Shown here one piece after another: positions 7,522 to 16,012 of a DNA stretch of 25,493 nucleotides. Position 1 is the first letter of the stretch, and the number at the start of each line of letters is the position of its first letter. Below the pieces are notes generated by a model, which was given only the letters and a program-made list of their open reading frames with translations, did no database searches and was not told the DNA's origin. This DNA comes from a virus. The stretch is from positions 1-25,493 of IMG/VR virus record IMGVR_UViG_3300031841_001633. One strand, 5' to 3'. A program made the translations under genes and the position numbers.

Positions 7522-9582
7522 ATGGCAAAAGTCCCTACGGCTAGAAGCCAGCGCATAGGCACGCAGGTTACCCAAGCCCCTCAGACGCCGTTTCAGTCTG
7601 TTTCGACAAGCCCCGATATGTTTGGCGCTACGCAGGCCCGTCAAATTGCTGGATTGGGCTCGGCGCTAGGCGCTTTTGCGCAACCCTTCTTGCAGGCAGA
7701 GGCGGAAGAAAGGGCCAGGATTGAAAAGCAGGCGTATCACCGCTCTTTGGCTCAGTACAAAAGTCAGTTTCTTACCAAGTACGGGGAGCGTCTTGCGTCA
7801 GGACATGAGAACTTGGCGGTAGATGCGCAGGCTTTAAGTGAGCAGCTAAAGCAAGAAGTCGTTGGCGCTGCGCCTGCGTCTATTGCTGAGGCGTTGGCTG
7901 CACGTATAGATGAGTTCCATCTGAGTCGCGTCCCGTACATCAATCAAGACGAAAGAAAAGGATATGTTCAGCAAGGCAGAACAGACCTAAGCGAAGCGCT
8001 GCTGGAGTTCAAAGGCGCATACGACTCGGCAACGGACAATGATGCTAGAGATAGCATGGCGGCTGACATAAAAAGCGCGCTTGAAGATGCGGAGGAAGCG
8101 GGGCTTATTGAGTCGGCAGAGTTAGAGTTTGACAAGCAAATGTCTTCGCTTGATGAAGCGCGTGCTCGTCGTTTACTAACAGATGACCCGGCAGCCCTTG
8201 TTGATGCAATTGAAGCGGGTGAGTTTAAGCACGTTCGAGAAACAACCTTGGCTTCGCTTAGGGACCGTGGAATAAAGTATCGTGATGCGGAGATAGCGCG
8301 TCAAGAAAAACAACGTCAGGCAGAAATAGCCGCACAGGCGGCGGATGAAAGAGAAAGGATTAGCGCCGAAATTGAAGTTGGGGTTTCTCGCGGCCAAATA
8401 GGCCAAGACCAATTAGACGATTATCGAAAACGCGGAGTCATCACAGACAGCCAGTGGGCTAGGCTTACGAAGCAAAGTGACAAGATACAGAAAGAAATGT
8501 CGAGCCGCGCTGCGCGAGCTGAGTTAGTGCGTTCTTCTAGCGCTGGCTCCGGGCGGCTTTATCCTAATATTCCAGACCACAGAAAAGCGGTTGATGAAGA
8601 GTTTTTGCGGATTCAAGAGCGGGACCAAAATAAACCCGTGGAAGAGCAGCTAACCAATGTTGTCAATCTGATAGATCGAACCGGGATTATGCCTTCGTCA
8701 TTAAAAAGCGATTTGTCTGTTATTGCCACTTTAGACAATGCGGACAGTGTTCAAATGGCTTACGACTTGTTTTCAAGATTACAAGCAAAAAGCCCAGGCA
8801 TAGTATCAACTCAATTAGACCAAAAGACAGTTGCTTTTTATGGTGTATATGGAGACAAAGTAAAGTACCTGGATAAAAAATCAGCCCTAGATGCCACCAG
8901 AAATCAATTATATGAAACAAGTCCTGCTAAAAAACAAGAGCGCCGAGAACTTATAGCTGACGCAACGAAAAAAGCTCCTGCCCTGTTGGAAGAACTTGTA
9001 GAGCAAGATTACGACGGGTTTTTTAAGTATTGGCTTGAGACAGCCCCGCAAAACCGAATCCCAGACGCAATGCTTATTGACTTCAAGACGTTATTTGAAG
9101 TGTTCATCGAGAGTACAAATGGAGATGTAAAGAAGGCATCAAGATTGGCCTATAACAGCCTTAAAAACCAATGGGGAGAAACCAAAATAAATGGCAAGTC
9201 AGAGCTTGTTCGGGATCCAGTAGAAGTCTTGCACCCAGCCGGGCCAGAAGACAAAGACTGGATGAGGGAGCAGGCTTTAGAAGACTTGACCCCTTTAACT
9301 GGCGGCAGGGAGTTTAGGATAGAGCAAGATACTCAGACGCGTAGAACGAAAGAAAACAGCTACGCCGTTTTTGTGATCAACGAAAATGGACTTAAAGAAA
9401 TACTCATGGGAGAGGACAATCAGCCTGTTCGTTGGTATCCAGACTGGCAGCGCTCGCCTGAGTTCAAGAGAAGACAGCAAGAAGACGAAGCGGCTGTGGA
9501 TAGGGCAAGAAGGGTCCGCGCAATGGAAAAAGAAATAGAGCAGCGTCCGCCCTTTATTACCGTTCCGCCATCACTAAACTAA
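7522..9582 (+). CDS. Internal virion protein C (T7 gp15-like)
   Basis: A 686-residue, charged, almost wholly helical protein (T7 gp15 is 747), located between the gp14- and gp16-like genes. The opening MAKVPTARSQRIGTQVTQAP and the region around residues 25-70 (MFGATQARQIAGLGSALGAFAQPF) have the shape of podovirus core proteins. The remainder is rich in Glu, Arg, Gln and Ala with long heptad-like stretches (for example REKQRQAEIAAQAADERERI-like repeats around residues 255-285). In T7, gp15 stacks with gp16 to form the periplasmic tunnel for DNA entry. No catalytic motif is visible. The distal part (about 8700-9480) is richer in A+T than the proximal part. The call rests mainly on order, size and composition. 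Confidence 0.82.
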   Translation: MAKVPTARSQRIGTQVTQAPQTPFQSVSTSPDMFGATQARQIAGLGSALGAFAQPFLQAEAEERARIEKQAYHRSLAQYKSQFLTKYGERLASGHENLAVDAQALSEQLKQEVVGAAPASIAEALAARIDEFHLSRVPYINQDERKGYVQQGRTDLSEALLEFKGAYDSATDNDARDSMAADIKSALEDAEEAGLIESAELEFDKQMSSLDEARARRLLTDDPAALVDAIEAGEFKHVRETTLASLRDRGIKYRDAEIARQEKQRQAEIAAQAADERERISAEIEVGVSRGQIGQDQLDDYRKRGVITDSQWARLTKQSDKIQKEMSSRAARAELVRSSSAGSGRLYPNIPDHRKAVDEEFLRIQERDQNKPVEEQLTNVVNLIDRTGIMPSSLKSDLSVIATLDNADSVQMAYDLFSRLQAKSPGIVSTQLDQKTVAFYGVYGDKVKYLDKKSALDATRNQLYETSPAKKQERRELIADATKKAPALLEELVEQDYDGFFKYWLETAPQNRIPDAMLIDFKTLFEVFIESTNGDVKKASRLAYNSLKNQWGETKINGKSELVRDPVEVLHPAGPEDKDWMREQALEDLTPLTGGREFRIEQDTQTRRTKENSYAVFVINENGLKEILMGEDNQPVRWYPDWQRSPEFKRRQQEDEAAVDRARRVRAMEKEIEQRPPFITVPPSLN

Positions 9583-9595
9583 GCGCGCACCACTT

Positions 9596-12574
9596 ATGCC
9601 AATCATATATGAAAAAGAGTCAGCGGTACTTGGCATGCTACCGCCTGCGGACTTTTACAGAACAGAGACTGAAGAGCAAGACCCTGCGGTTTTTCAAGTT
9701 ATAAAAGCCGCGCTTTCAGTAGAGAACTCGCTGGGCTCTTTCCTAGTTAACGAATCTATGCCGCAGTTCCCTATCGACACTGAGTACAATCCCTATGACC
9801 GAGAAAACTCTGACATTGTAGGTTACGAGTTTTATGCGGATGCGTTCACTGGCTCTCAGTCTCGTGAGCAAACGGCTTGGATTAAGCAGAAAATAGACAG
9901 AGAAATACAGGACAGGCAAGTCATAGAGGCAGGCGGAGCTTGGGGTTTGGTGTCCAGCATAGCCGCTGGTCTTTTTGACCCGATATTCCTGCCTCTCACT
10001 CTAGCCCCTGGCGGTGTATTTATTCGTTCAGGTCAGGCACTGCAATCCGGTGTGCGTCTCGGTGCTGCTGCTGGGTCGCTGGAGGCTGTTGCGGAGGTAG
10101 CAAAGCAAGAGACTCAGCTAACAAGAACGGGCCTGGAATCTATAATCAACATTGGAGGCGCTACTTTTCTTAGCGGTGTTCTTGGCTCTAGCGCATCTGC
10201 TCTCAGTCGTAGTGAGTTTAATGCTCTTGCCCAGCAGACCAGTGATTATCTTTCTGAGAGCGGCCCCAGGTCTATAGGTGCAGCCCAGGCGCAACGCCTT
10301 AGTCCTGAAGACACAAGGATGATTGGCACTGGCACCTCGATTGAGAAAGTCGGCGTCAACCCAGAATTGCGCGTGGCAGCGTCTGAGTCTAAGGCGGCTC
10401 GCGAGACGATGTATCAGCTTGTCGAGTCCTCAATCTACACCCGAGGCATGGCTGAAGGCGAGGTCATGGCCCCACCAACAGGGGCGGTTGAGACTAGGGT
10501 AAAGCGATGGGATGCGAATCTAGGCTCGTCTCTTGAGCAGATGGACAAGTTCTATCTGGATTATCGAAAGCAAGCCCCCGGCCTCGCTTCTAGCTACGCA
10601 TTGAAAGCCAAAGATTTATTCGGCGCACGAGCGCGGTCAGGTCAATACACGCCTGCCCAGTTTCGCGAGCAGGTGGCCTATGCTATGCGTCGTGGGGATG
10701 CTCACGAAATACCGCAAGTTGCGCAGGCGGCAAAAGCATTTCGGCAGCAGCTATTTGATCCACTCAAGAAGTCTGCGCAAGAACTTGGGCTCCTGCCTGA
10801 TGATGTCGCAGTCTCTACAGCACCAAGCTACCTGACGCGTGTGTGGAACGTGCAGATGATTGAGGCTCGACGCCCAGAGTTTGAGCGAATTTTGTCTAAC
10901 TGGATTGTTCGGTCGGGTGGCGATTCGTTAGAAGCCCCTGATGCAGCCAGGGAGATTGTCAACAACATACTTGGTGCCCCCGGAGGCCGCATCCCGCTTG
11001 AGGTCATGCCTAAAAAGCCAGTGGCTAAAGCGGGGCCATTAAAAGAACGAGTGTTGCTTATTCCTGATAATCTCATAGAGGACTTTCTTGATAACGATAT
11101 AGAACGAGTAGCGCAGTTCTACAAGCGCTCACTTGCGCCCGAGGTTGAGCTAGTCAGAACGTTTGGCGATAAGGATATGCGTGGCGCTATTCAGGCCATT
11201 GACGATGACTATGCCCAGCTTCGCAAGCAACTAGATGAAAGGGAGTTCAAAACAGACAAGGCGCGAGACAAGGCCCAGATAAAATTGGATAGAAGGCGTG
11301 CTGCAAATATCCGAGACATCGAAGCGATGCGCGACCGTTTGCTAGGCACATACGGGGCGCCAGCAAACCCAGACGGCTTGCTTGTAAAAGTGTTTGATGG
11401 AGCTAAGAATCTTAACTACGTGTCTAAGCTAGGCGGCCAAACGCTGGCTGCAATGGTTGACGTCGCCAGGCCAGTTTTTGTGACTGGCATTGCTCCTATG
11501 GCAAAAGGACTGGGTAGCCTTGCTATTGCACCCAAAAGGTTTGGCATGGCTATGCGCGAAATCAAAGCGGCAGGAACTGCGTGGGATATAGTCCTCAACA
11601 CTCGCGCAACCTCTTTTGCTGAAATTACAGACATGTATGGTAGGCAGACAGTATACGACAGAAGCCTAAGAGCCTTAAGCAACAACTTTAGCGTGCTTTC
11701 TTTAATGGCTCCTTGGAACGCTGCAATGAAGCAGTTTTCTGGCGCGATAATTTCTACCAATATGTCAAGAGTAATAAAGCGAATTGCTGCCGGGGAAAAC
11801 GTATCAGCCGCGCAAAGAAAAAGGCTGGCCTTGTCTGGTATCAATGAGGACATGGCAAAACGAATTGCTGTTCAACTTAACGAGCACTCATCAGACAGTC
11901 GCGGGATTTTACTTTCTGGCGCTGACAAGTGGGATGACCTTGACGCAATAGACGCATGGAGGTCTGCTGTGGTTAAGGATGTAGACAGGTCAATCATTAC
12001 GCCCGGAATTGGCGAGCGCCCACTATGGATGTCAAACCCAACCGGGCAAGTTGTAGGTCAGTTCAAATCATTTGCTTTCGCATCAACAAACAAAATACTC
12101 GTTTCTGGTCTTCAGCAAAGAGACTTAGCTGCCTTAAATGGAGTGTGGCTTATGCTCGCCTTGGCATCTGCGAGCTACGCGTCAAAACAATTTACTGCCG
12201 GAAGACCAATCAGTGACGATCCCAGAGTCTGGATAATGGAAGCCGTAGATAGGTCTGGAATGCTAGGCTACCTATTTGACATCAACAACATTGTGGAAAA
12301 GGTAACGCGTGGAACTATTGGCGCATCTGCTTTAACTGGTGGCCCCCAGATGTCTAGGTATGCGTCTAGAAACGTAATAGGATCTATTCTTGGCCCTAGC
12401 CTTGGAGCTTTTGAGGATGTTCGCCAAGTCGTGTCTGCTGTATCAACAGGCGACGTAAGCGAATCAGACATTCGGGCTATGCGAAAACTCTTACCTTATC
12501 AAAACTTGTTTTACATTCGGCGGCTGCTTGACTCGGTGGAGCAGGATGTTAACCAACAAGTAGGCACTAATTAA
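9596..12574 (+). CDS. Internal virion protein D (T7 gp16-like), no transglycosylase domain seen
   Basis: A 992-residue protein in the place of T7 gp16 (1318), the largest core protein ejected into the cell envelope. Helical and Ala-rich; residues about 120-165 (WGLVSSIAAGLFDPIFLPLTLAPGG) and 170-210 are hydrophobic and resemble the membrane-inserting part of gp16-type proteins. A second conserved-looking region (about residues 600-760) includes LNYVSKLGGQTLAAMVDVARP and later FSVLSLMAPWNAAMKQFSG. T7 gp16 begins with a lytic transglycosylase domain; here the N-terminus (MPIIYEKESAVLGML) shows no such domain, and the protein is shorter by about that amount. Peptidoglycan opening on entry must then come from elsewhere, or be dispensable. 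Confidence 0.85.
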   Translation: MPIIYEKESAVLGMLPPADFYRTETEEQDPAVFQVIKAALSVENSLGSFLVNESMPQFPIDTEYNPYDRENSDIVGYEFYADAFTGSQSREQTAWIKQKIDREIQDRQVIEAGGAWGLVSSIAAGLFDPIFLPLTLAPGGVFIRSGQALQSGVRLGAAAGSLEAVAEVAKQETQLTRTGLESIINIGGATFLSGVLGSSASALSRSEFNALAQQTSDYLSESGPRSIGAAQAQRLSPEDTRMIGTGTSIEKVGVNPELRVAASESKAARETMYQLVESSIYTRGMAEGEVMAPPTGAVETRVKRWDANLGSSLEQMDKFYLDYRKQAPGLASSYALKAKDLFGARARSGQYTPAQFREQVAYAMRRGDAHEIPQVAQAAKAFRQQLFDPLKKSAQELGLLPDDVAVSTAPSYLTRVWNVQMIEARRPEFERILSNWIVRSGGDSLEAPDAAREIVNNILGAPGGRIPLEVMPKKPVAKAGPLKERVLLIPDNLIEDFLDNDIERVAQFYKRSLAPEVELVRTFGDKDMRGAIQAIDDDYAQLRKQLDEREFKTDKARDKAQIKLDRRRAANIRDIEAMRDRLLGTYGAPANPDGLLVKVFDGAKNLNYVSKLGGQTLAAMVDVARPVFVTGIAPMAKGLGSLAIAPKRFGMAMREIKAAGTAWDIVLNTRATSFAEITDMYGRQTVYDRSLRALSNNFSVLSLMAPWNAAMKQFSGAIISTNMSRVIKRIAAGENVSAAQRKRLALSGINEDMAKRIAVQLNEHSSDSRGILLSGADKWDDLDAIDAWRSAVVKDVDRSIITPGIGERPLWMSNPTGQVVGQFKSFAFASTNKILVSGLQQRDLAALNGVWLMLALASASYASKQFTAGRPISDDPRVWIMEAVDRSGMLGYLFDINNIVEKVTRGTIGASALTGGPQMSRYASRNVIGSILGPSLGAFEDVRQVVSAVSTGDVSESDIRAMRKLLPYQNLFYIRRLLDSVEQDVNQQVGTN

Positions 12575-12597
12575 GCTACTGACGACGAGCAAAACCA

Positions 12598-15579
12598 ATG
12601 ACCATAACCAGCACTTCCCCAAGGGAAATTAAGAACGGAAACGGCACGGCGACCGTATTCTCATTTACGTTTGTGGTCAATCAGGCGAGCGACCTTGTGG
12701 TTACGCTGGTTGACTCGAACAACAACGAGACGGTTCTGACTGAAGGCACTGGAACGACGAACTACAGTGTGTCTGTGTCGAGTTATCCAGGCACAGGTTC
12801 GGTGACCTACCCGGCGACACTGGGTACTGAGCTTGCAGGTAACGAGCAGCTCATTATTCAGCGTGTGGTGGATATCGACCAAGAGACTGATCTCGTTAAC
12901 CAAGGTGCCTGGAAGCCTGAGCAGGTTGAGAACACGTTTGACTACAGCCGAATGATCGACCTGCAACAGCAGGATGAACTAGACCGGGCTATCAAGTCAC
13001 CAGCCAGCACGCCCCTCGGCACAAACTACACGCTGCCTGCACCTGAGTCGCTTGCGCTGTTCCGATGGAATGAGGCGGCGACTGACCTTGAGGCGGTGCA
13101 GACGGCTGACTTGGTTACGACGGCAAACTTCTCAAACTTCAAGACTGACACATTTACAGATGGCGTTGACTACACCGCTGGTACGACCACTCAGATTACG
13201 CTTGATACTGCTCCTGGTACGATTGCTAATACTCAGGTGTACTTCGACGGCGTGTACCAAGAGAAGGCCGACTACGCCTTAGCAGGCACGGTTATCACGT
13301 TTGATACGGCCATCCCGATTGGCGTTAACACGGTTGAGGTTGTCTACGGCAAGGCCGCCGATGTGCTTGCTGGCTCGACTCGCGAGACACAGTTAGGCGA
13401 CGGCAGTAAGACTGTCTTCACGCTGTCGAACGGCTATGAGCCTGGGAATGGAACGCTGCACGTTTACATCAACGGTGTGCGGCAAGAGGTTAGCTATGGC
13501 TATACAGAGACAAACGCAAACACAGTAACGTTTGACTCGGCCCCTGCTAACAACGACCTAGTCCTGTTCATCGTCAACGCGTTCGTATCTCAGACAACGG
13601 CTGATGCCAGCAACGTCAGTTACACCCCCAGCGGCACGGGCGCTGTTGCGACTAACGTGCAGGCTAAGTTGAGTGAGTCTGTCTCGGTAAAAGATTTTGG
13701 TGCTGTTGGGGATGGGGTTACTGATGATGCCACATCTATTCAGGCGGCTCTCAACTCAGGCGCTACTACCGTACATTTCCCTCCAGGAACCTACGCTTTT
13801 GGAGCTACAGTATCAATACCATCAGGTACCACTCTAATCGGAGCCGGACAGGGTAGCACTACTATCATCCCGCTAGCAGCACTCGGCCTTTACGATCCTG
13901 TGTTTGAGAACCCTAACCTTCCGACAGCCCAGAGTACTGTTGACAGTGACATTACTATCCGGGCTATGACGTTTGATGGGTCCTCCCGCTCTTACCCAGC
14001 GTATCCGACGGCAGGCTATGACACCTTAGGTTATATGGCACGGTTTGCAGCGGTAGATAAAGTCTTAATCAACCAGGTGGAAGTTACTGGCTGCGAGTCT
14101 TTCGGAATAGAGTTCAGAGGGTGCTCGCGGGTCCAGATAACAGATGGGTACTTCCATGATTGCGGTAAGATAGACCGCATTTCAGGGCCGTTGGCGTTCT
14201 TCCCATACGGTAGTCTCTGGCCTATCTCTGACATCACTTCGGCAAACCCAGCCGTTGTCACTGTTAGTGCTGGTCATAGTCTGAGTAACGGGAACACAGT
14301 CTATATTCGCGGTGTTAGTAATGGACTTGCCTCAGTACCGGATGGTGAGTACACAGTCGCCAATGCTACCGCTACCACGTTTGAGCTATCTGGTATCGAC
14401 ACATCGGCAGATACCGGGTTCCAGCAGACCGGGCTGGGTACAGTAGGCGCGGCTGGCGGCTCCGCTATTTCAGTAATAGGTGAAGATGTTGTTATTTCCA
14501 ACAATATATTTAAGGACAACCTTAAGTGTGCTGTTGTTCTGAGAGCATCGCGCTCATTATTCACCGGGAATGTGGTAACTAATCACGGTGAAGCTGCGAT
14601 ATTCACGGAAATCAATGACCGACTAACTGTGAGTAACAACTACTTCAAGGGTGTGGTTATACGGGAGATAACTGGAGCGTTTATCGAGGCTAATTACCTT
14701 ACCAACCTTGTAATTGCTAACAATCAGTTTGAGGAGTTCGCGGCTCACGCTCTGGTTATGCAGGGAGTTCAGAGTGCATCGGTATCAGGTAACGTATTCC
14801 TTGAGCCTATCACTGATGCCTCCTTTGTTTACTCAGCCACTAGCCCTATTGCGATTAGTACGGGTAATGCTGGTAACCCAATGTTGGATAAGCAGAAGTG
14901 CTCTATTCTGGTATCTAGCCTCTACACATTCCCGGCTAAGAGTATGAAGATAGACCACAACGTATTTACTGACAACCGAGTGTCTCCTCAGGCGACTTCC
15001 ATCATAAACATCGGAAAGGCTGGTACGAATGACATTGTGTATGACATAAGTATCACTGAGAACGACTTTAACAACAGTGGAGTCGCAGCGGCTGACATGA
15101 TTCAGTTTCTGAGTGACAACGTATGTTTACCTGAAACTTTATCAATTCGAGGTAATTCTGGTCATGGTAGTGAGGGGCCTGTGTACCAGAGGTTCTTATC
15201 GAACGCTACGGGGTTACAGAACTTTGATTTAGGGTTCGTCCCCCGGTACATAACTCTACACGCATACGCCACTCAGGCTAGTTATCAGCGAGAGTCTAAG
15301 ACGAATATCGTTAGAGACCACAATGCAAATAGTTCGAGCATCGGGTTCGGACACTACACTGCTTTGGATGGAGTTACCACATCATCTACCGTAAATATGA
15401 CGTGTAATACTGTACAGGTTAACAACGATGCGTGGAGAGTGGTGGACGCCGCTGGAACTATTCAGAACCAGGCTGAGTTTATCCGGTGGAACGCTGAATC
15501 TACGAACGGTATAGGGGCTCAGCTTCGTGTTGATAACATTACACAACCTCTCTACGTAGATATTACTTTCTACCCGTAA
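12598..15579 (+). CDS. Tailspike/tail fibre with T7-type head-binding N-terminus and pectate-lyase fold
   Basis: A 993-residue receptor-binding protein. Residues 1-135 match the T7 gp17-type N-terminal attachment domain (NGNGTATVFSFTFVV, LIIQRVVDIDQETDLV, then NTFDYSRMIDLQQQDELDRA). Two similar beta domains follow (about 185-250 and 265-330; both with VYFDGVYQE/VYINGVRQE and a T-F-D-x-A strand). At residue 362 a pectate-lyase-type start appears (SVSVKDFGAVGDGVTDDATS), leading into a parallel beta-helix with an FCCH-like insert at 541-617. The C-terminal 130 residues are a separate beta domain. It probably cleaves or binds a surface polysaccharide; active residues cannot be assigned by eye. 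Codon style changes near 13680, where the helix begins, suggesting module exchange. Located exactly where T7 has gene 17. Confidence 0.9.
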   Translation: MTITSTSPREIKNGNGTATVFSFTFVVNQASDLVVTLVDSNNNETVLTEGTGTTNYSVSVSSYPGTGSVTYPATLGTELAGNEQLIIQRVVDIDQETDLVNQGAWKPEQVENTFDYSRMIDLQQQDELDRAIKSPASTPLGTNYTLPAPESLALFRWNEAATDLEAVQTADLVTTANFSNFKTDTFTDGVDYTAGTTTQITLDTAPGTIANTQVYFDGVYQEKADYALAGTVITFDTAIPIGVNTVEVVYGKAADVLAGSTRETQLGDGSKTVFTLSNGYEPGNGTLHVYINGVRQEVSYGYTETNANTVTFDSAPANNDLVLFIVNAFVSQTTADASNVSYTPSGTGAVATNVQAKLSESVSVKDFGAVGDGVTDDATSIQAALNSGATTVHFPPGTYAFGATVSIPSGTTLIGAGQGSTTIIPLAALGLYDPVFENPNLPTAQSTVDSDITIRAMTFDGSSRSYPAYPTAGYDTLGYMARFAAVDKVLINQVEVTGCESFGIEFRGCSRVQITDGYFHDCGKIDRISGPLAFFPYGSLWPISDITSANPAVVTVSAGHSLSNGNTVYIRGVSNGLASVPDGEYTVANATATTFELSGIDTSADTGFQQTGLGTVGAAGGSAISVIGEDVVISNNIFKDNLKCAVVLRASRSLFTGNVVTNHGEAAIFTEINDRLTVSNNYFKGVVIREITGAFIEANYLTNLVIANNQFEEFAAHALVMQGVQSASVSGNVFLEPITDASFVYSATSPIAISTGNAGNPMLDKQKCSILVSSLYTFPAKSMKIDHNVFTDNRVSPQATSIINIGKAGTNDIVYDISITENDFNNSGVAAADMIQFLSDNVCLPETLSIRGNSGHGSEGPVYQRFLSNATGLQNFDLGFVPRYITLHAYATQASYQRESKTNIVRDHNANSSSIGFGHYTALDGVTTSSTVNMTCNTVQVNNDAWRVVDAAGTIQNQAEFIRWNAESTNGIGAQLRVDNITQPLYVDITFYP
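14218..14448 (+). other. FCCH-like beta module inserted in tailspike beta-helix
   Basis: Residues about 541-617 of the tailspike read NPAVVTVSAGHSLSNGNTVY, then IRGVSNGLASVPDGEYTV and ATATTFELSGIDTS. This is the same G-H-x-x-x-x-G-N/D-x-V-x-I ... T-F-x-L-x-G pattern as in tail tubular protein B at 4485-4697, and it interrupts the beta-helix repeats before and after it. Confidence 0.7.
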
Positions 15580-15592
15580 GGAGTAACCCATG
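15577..15592 (+). promoter_or_regulatory. Strong ribosome site and start of a tiny frame after the tailspike
   Basis: The tailspike stop is fused to a strong Shine-Dalgarno sequence: TAAGGAGTAACC at 15577-15588, then one base, then ATG 15590. The identical 12 bases plus ATG at the same distance follow the second tailspike at 19065-19080. The site is placed for the 13-codon frame at 15590, not for the holin start at 15613, which has no clear ribosome site of its own. Confidence 0.7.
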
Positions 15593-15631
15593 TATAAACT
15601 AATGGCATCACCATGCTCGCAACAATCTTAG
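15590..15631 (+). CDS. Tiny 13-codon frame overlapping holin start
   Basis: Reads MYKLMASPCSQQS then TAG at 15629-15631. It has the best ribosome site in the area (AAGGAG seven bases upstream) and overlaps the holin start codon (15613) out of frame, ending 14 nt inside the holin gene. It could be a leader that couples or limits holin translation; it could also be a by-product of module exchange. No peptide function is claimed. Confidence 0.35.
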   Translation: MYKLMASPCSQQS

Positions 15632-16005
15632 GCTTGGTCCCTTCCATTCTCGACAAGGTCATACCCGACCCAGTCGAGCGCGACAAAGCTAAGCTGGAGT
15701 TCATGAAGCAGCAGCAGTCGGGTCTACTGACTGAACTGCAAGGGCAGATTGACATTATCCAAGAGGAAGCCAAGAGCGAGCACTGGCTCACGGCCAACTG
15801 GCGACCTCTGACTATGCTTACGTTCGTGGTCATTATCGCGAACAACTATATCCTGTACCCGTACCTCAGCCTGTTCTGGCCTGAAGCGCCGCAGCTTTCG
15901 ATACCACCCGATATGTGGGACCTGCTGAAAATAGGACTGGGTGGCTACGTCGTAGGCCGCTCGGCTGAGAAGGGTCTCAAAATCTGGAAAGAGCCAGGTA
16001 AGTAG
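15613..16005 (+). CDS. Holin (three-segment, GTA/T7-type phage holin family)
   Basis: A 130-residue protein directly after the tail fibre, where T7 has gene 17.5. It begins with a short amphipathic/hydrophobic helix (MLATILGLVPSILDKVIPDP), then a charged helix (DKAKLEFMKQQQSGLL), then SEHWLTANWRPLTMLTFVVI leading into a membrane segment (about residues 62-88) and a final hydrophobic helix (LLKIGLGGYVVGRSAEKG). The E-x-x-S-x-x-x-x-x-x-W-R-P-L-x-M motif and final GxYVxGRSxEKG are typical of the 3TM holin family. It would permeabilise the inner membrane so that the signal-less M15 endolysin at 21944-22399 can reach the wall. Start ATG 15613 has weak ribosome complementarity and may be coupled to the tiny frame upstream. 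Confidence 0.85.
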   Translation: MLATILGLVPSILDKVIPDPVERDKAKLEFMKQQQSGLLTELQGQIDIIQEEAKSEHWLTANWRPLTMLTFVVIIANNYILYPYLSLFWPEAPQLSIPPDMWDLLKIGLGGYVVGRSAEKGLKIWKEPGK

Positions 16006-16012
16006 CTGGTCC

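Noticed and set aside
11416-11853. Antisense open frame within the gp16-like gene (and similar ones at 877-1314 and 430-795)
   Set aside because: No motifs or ribosome sites; explained by codon composition of the sense gene.
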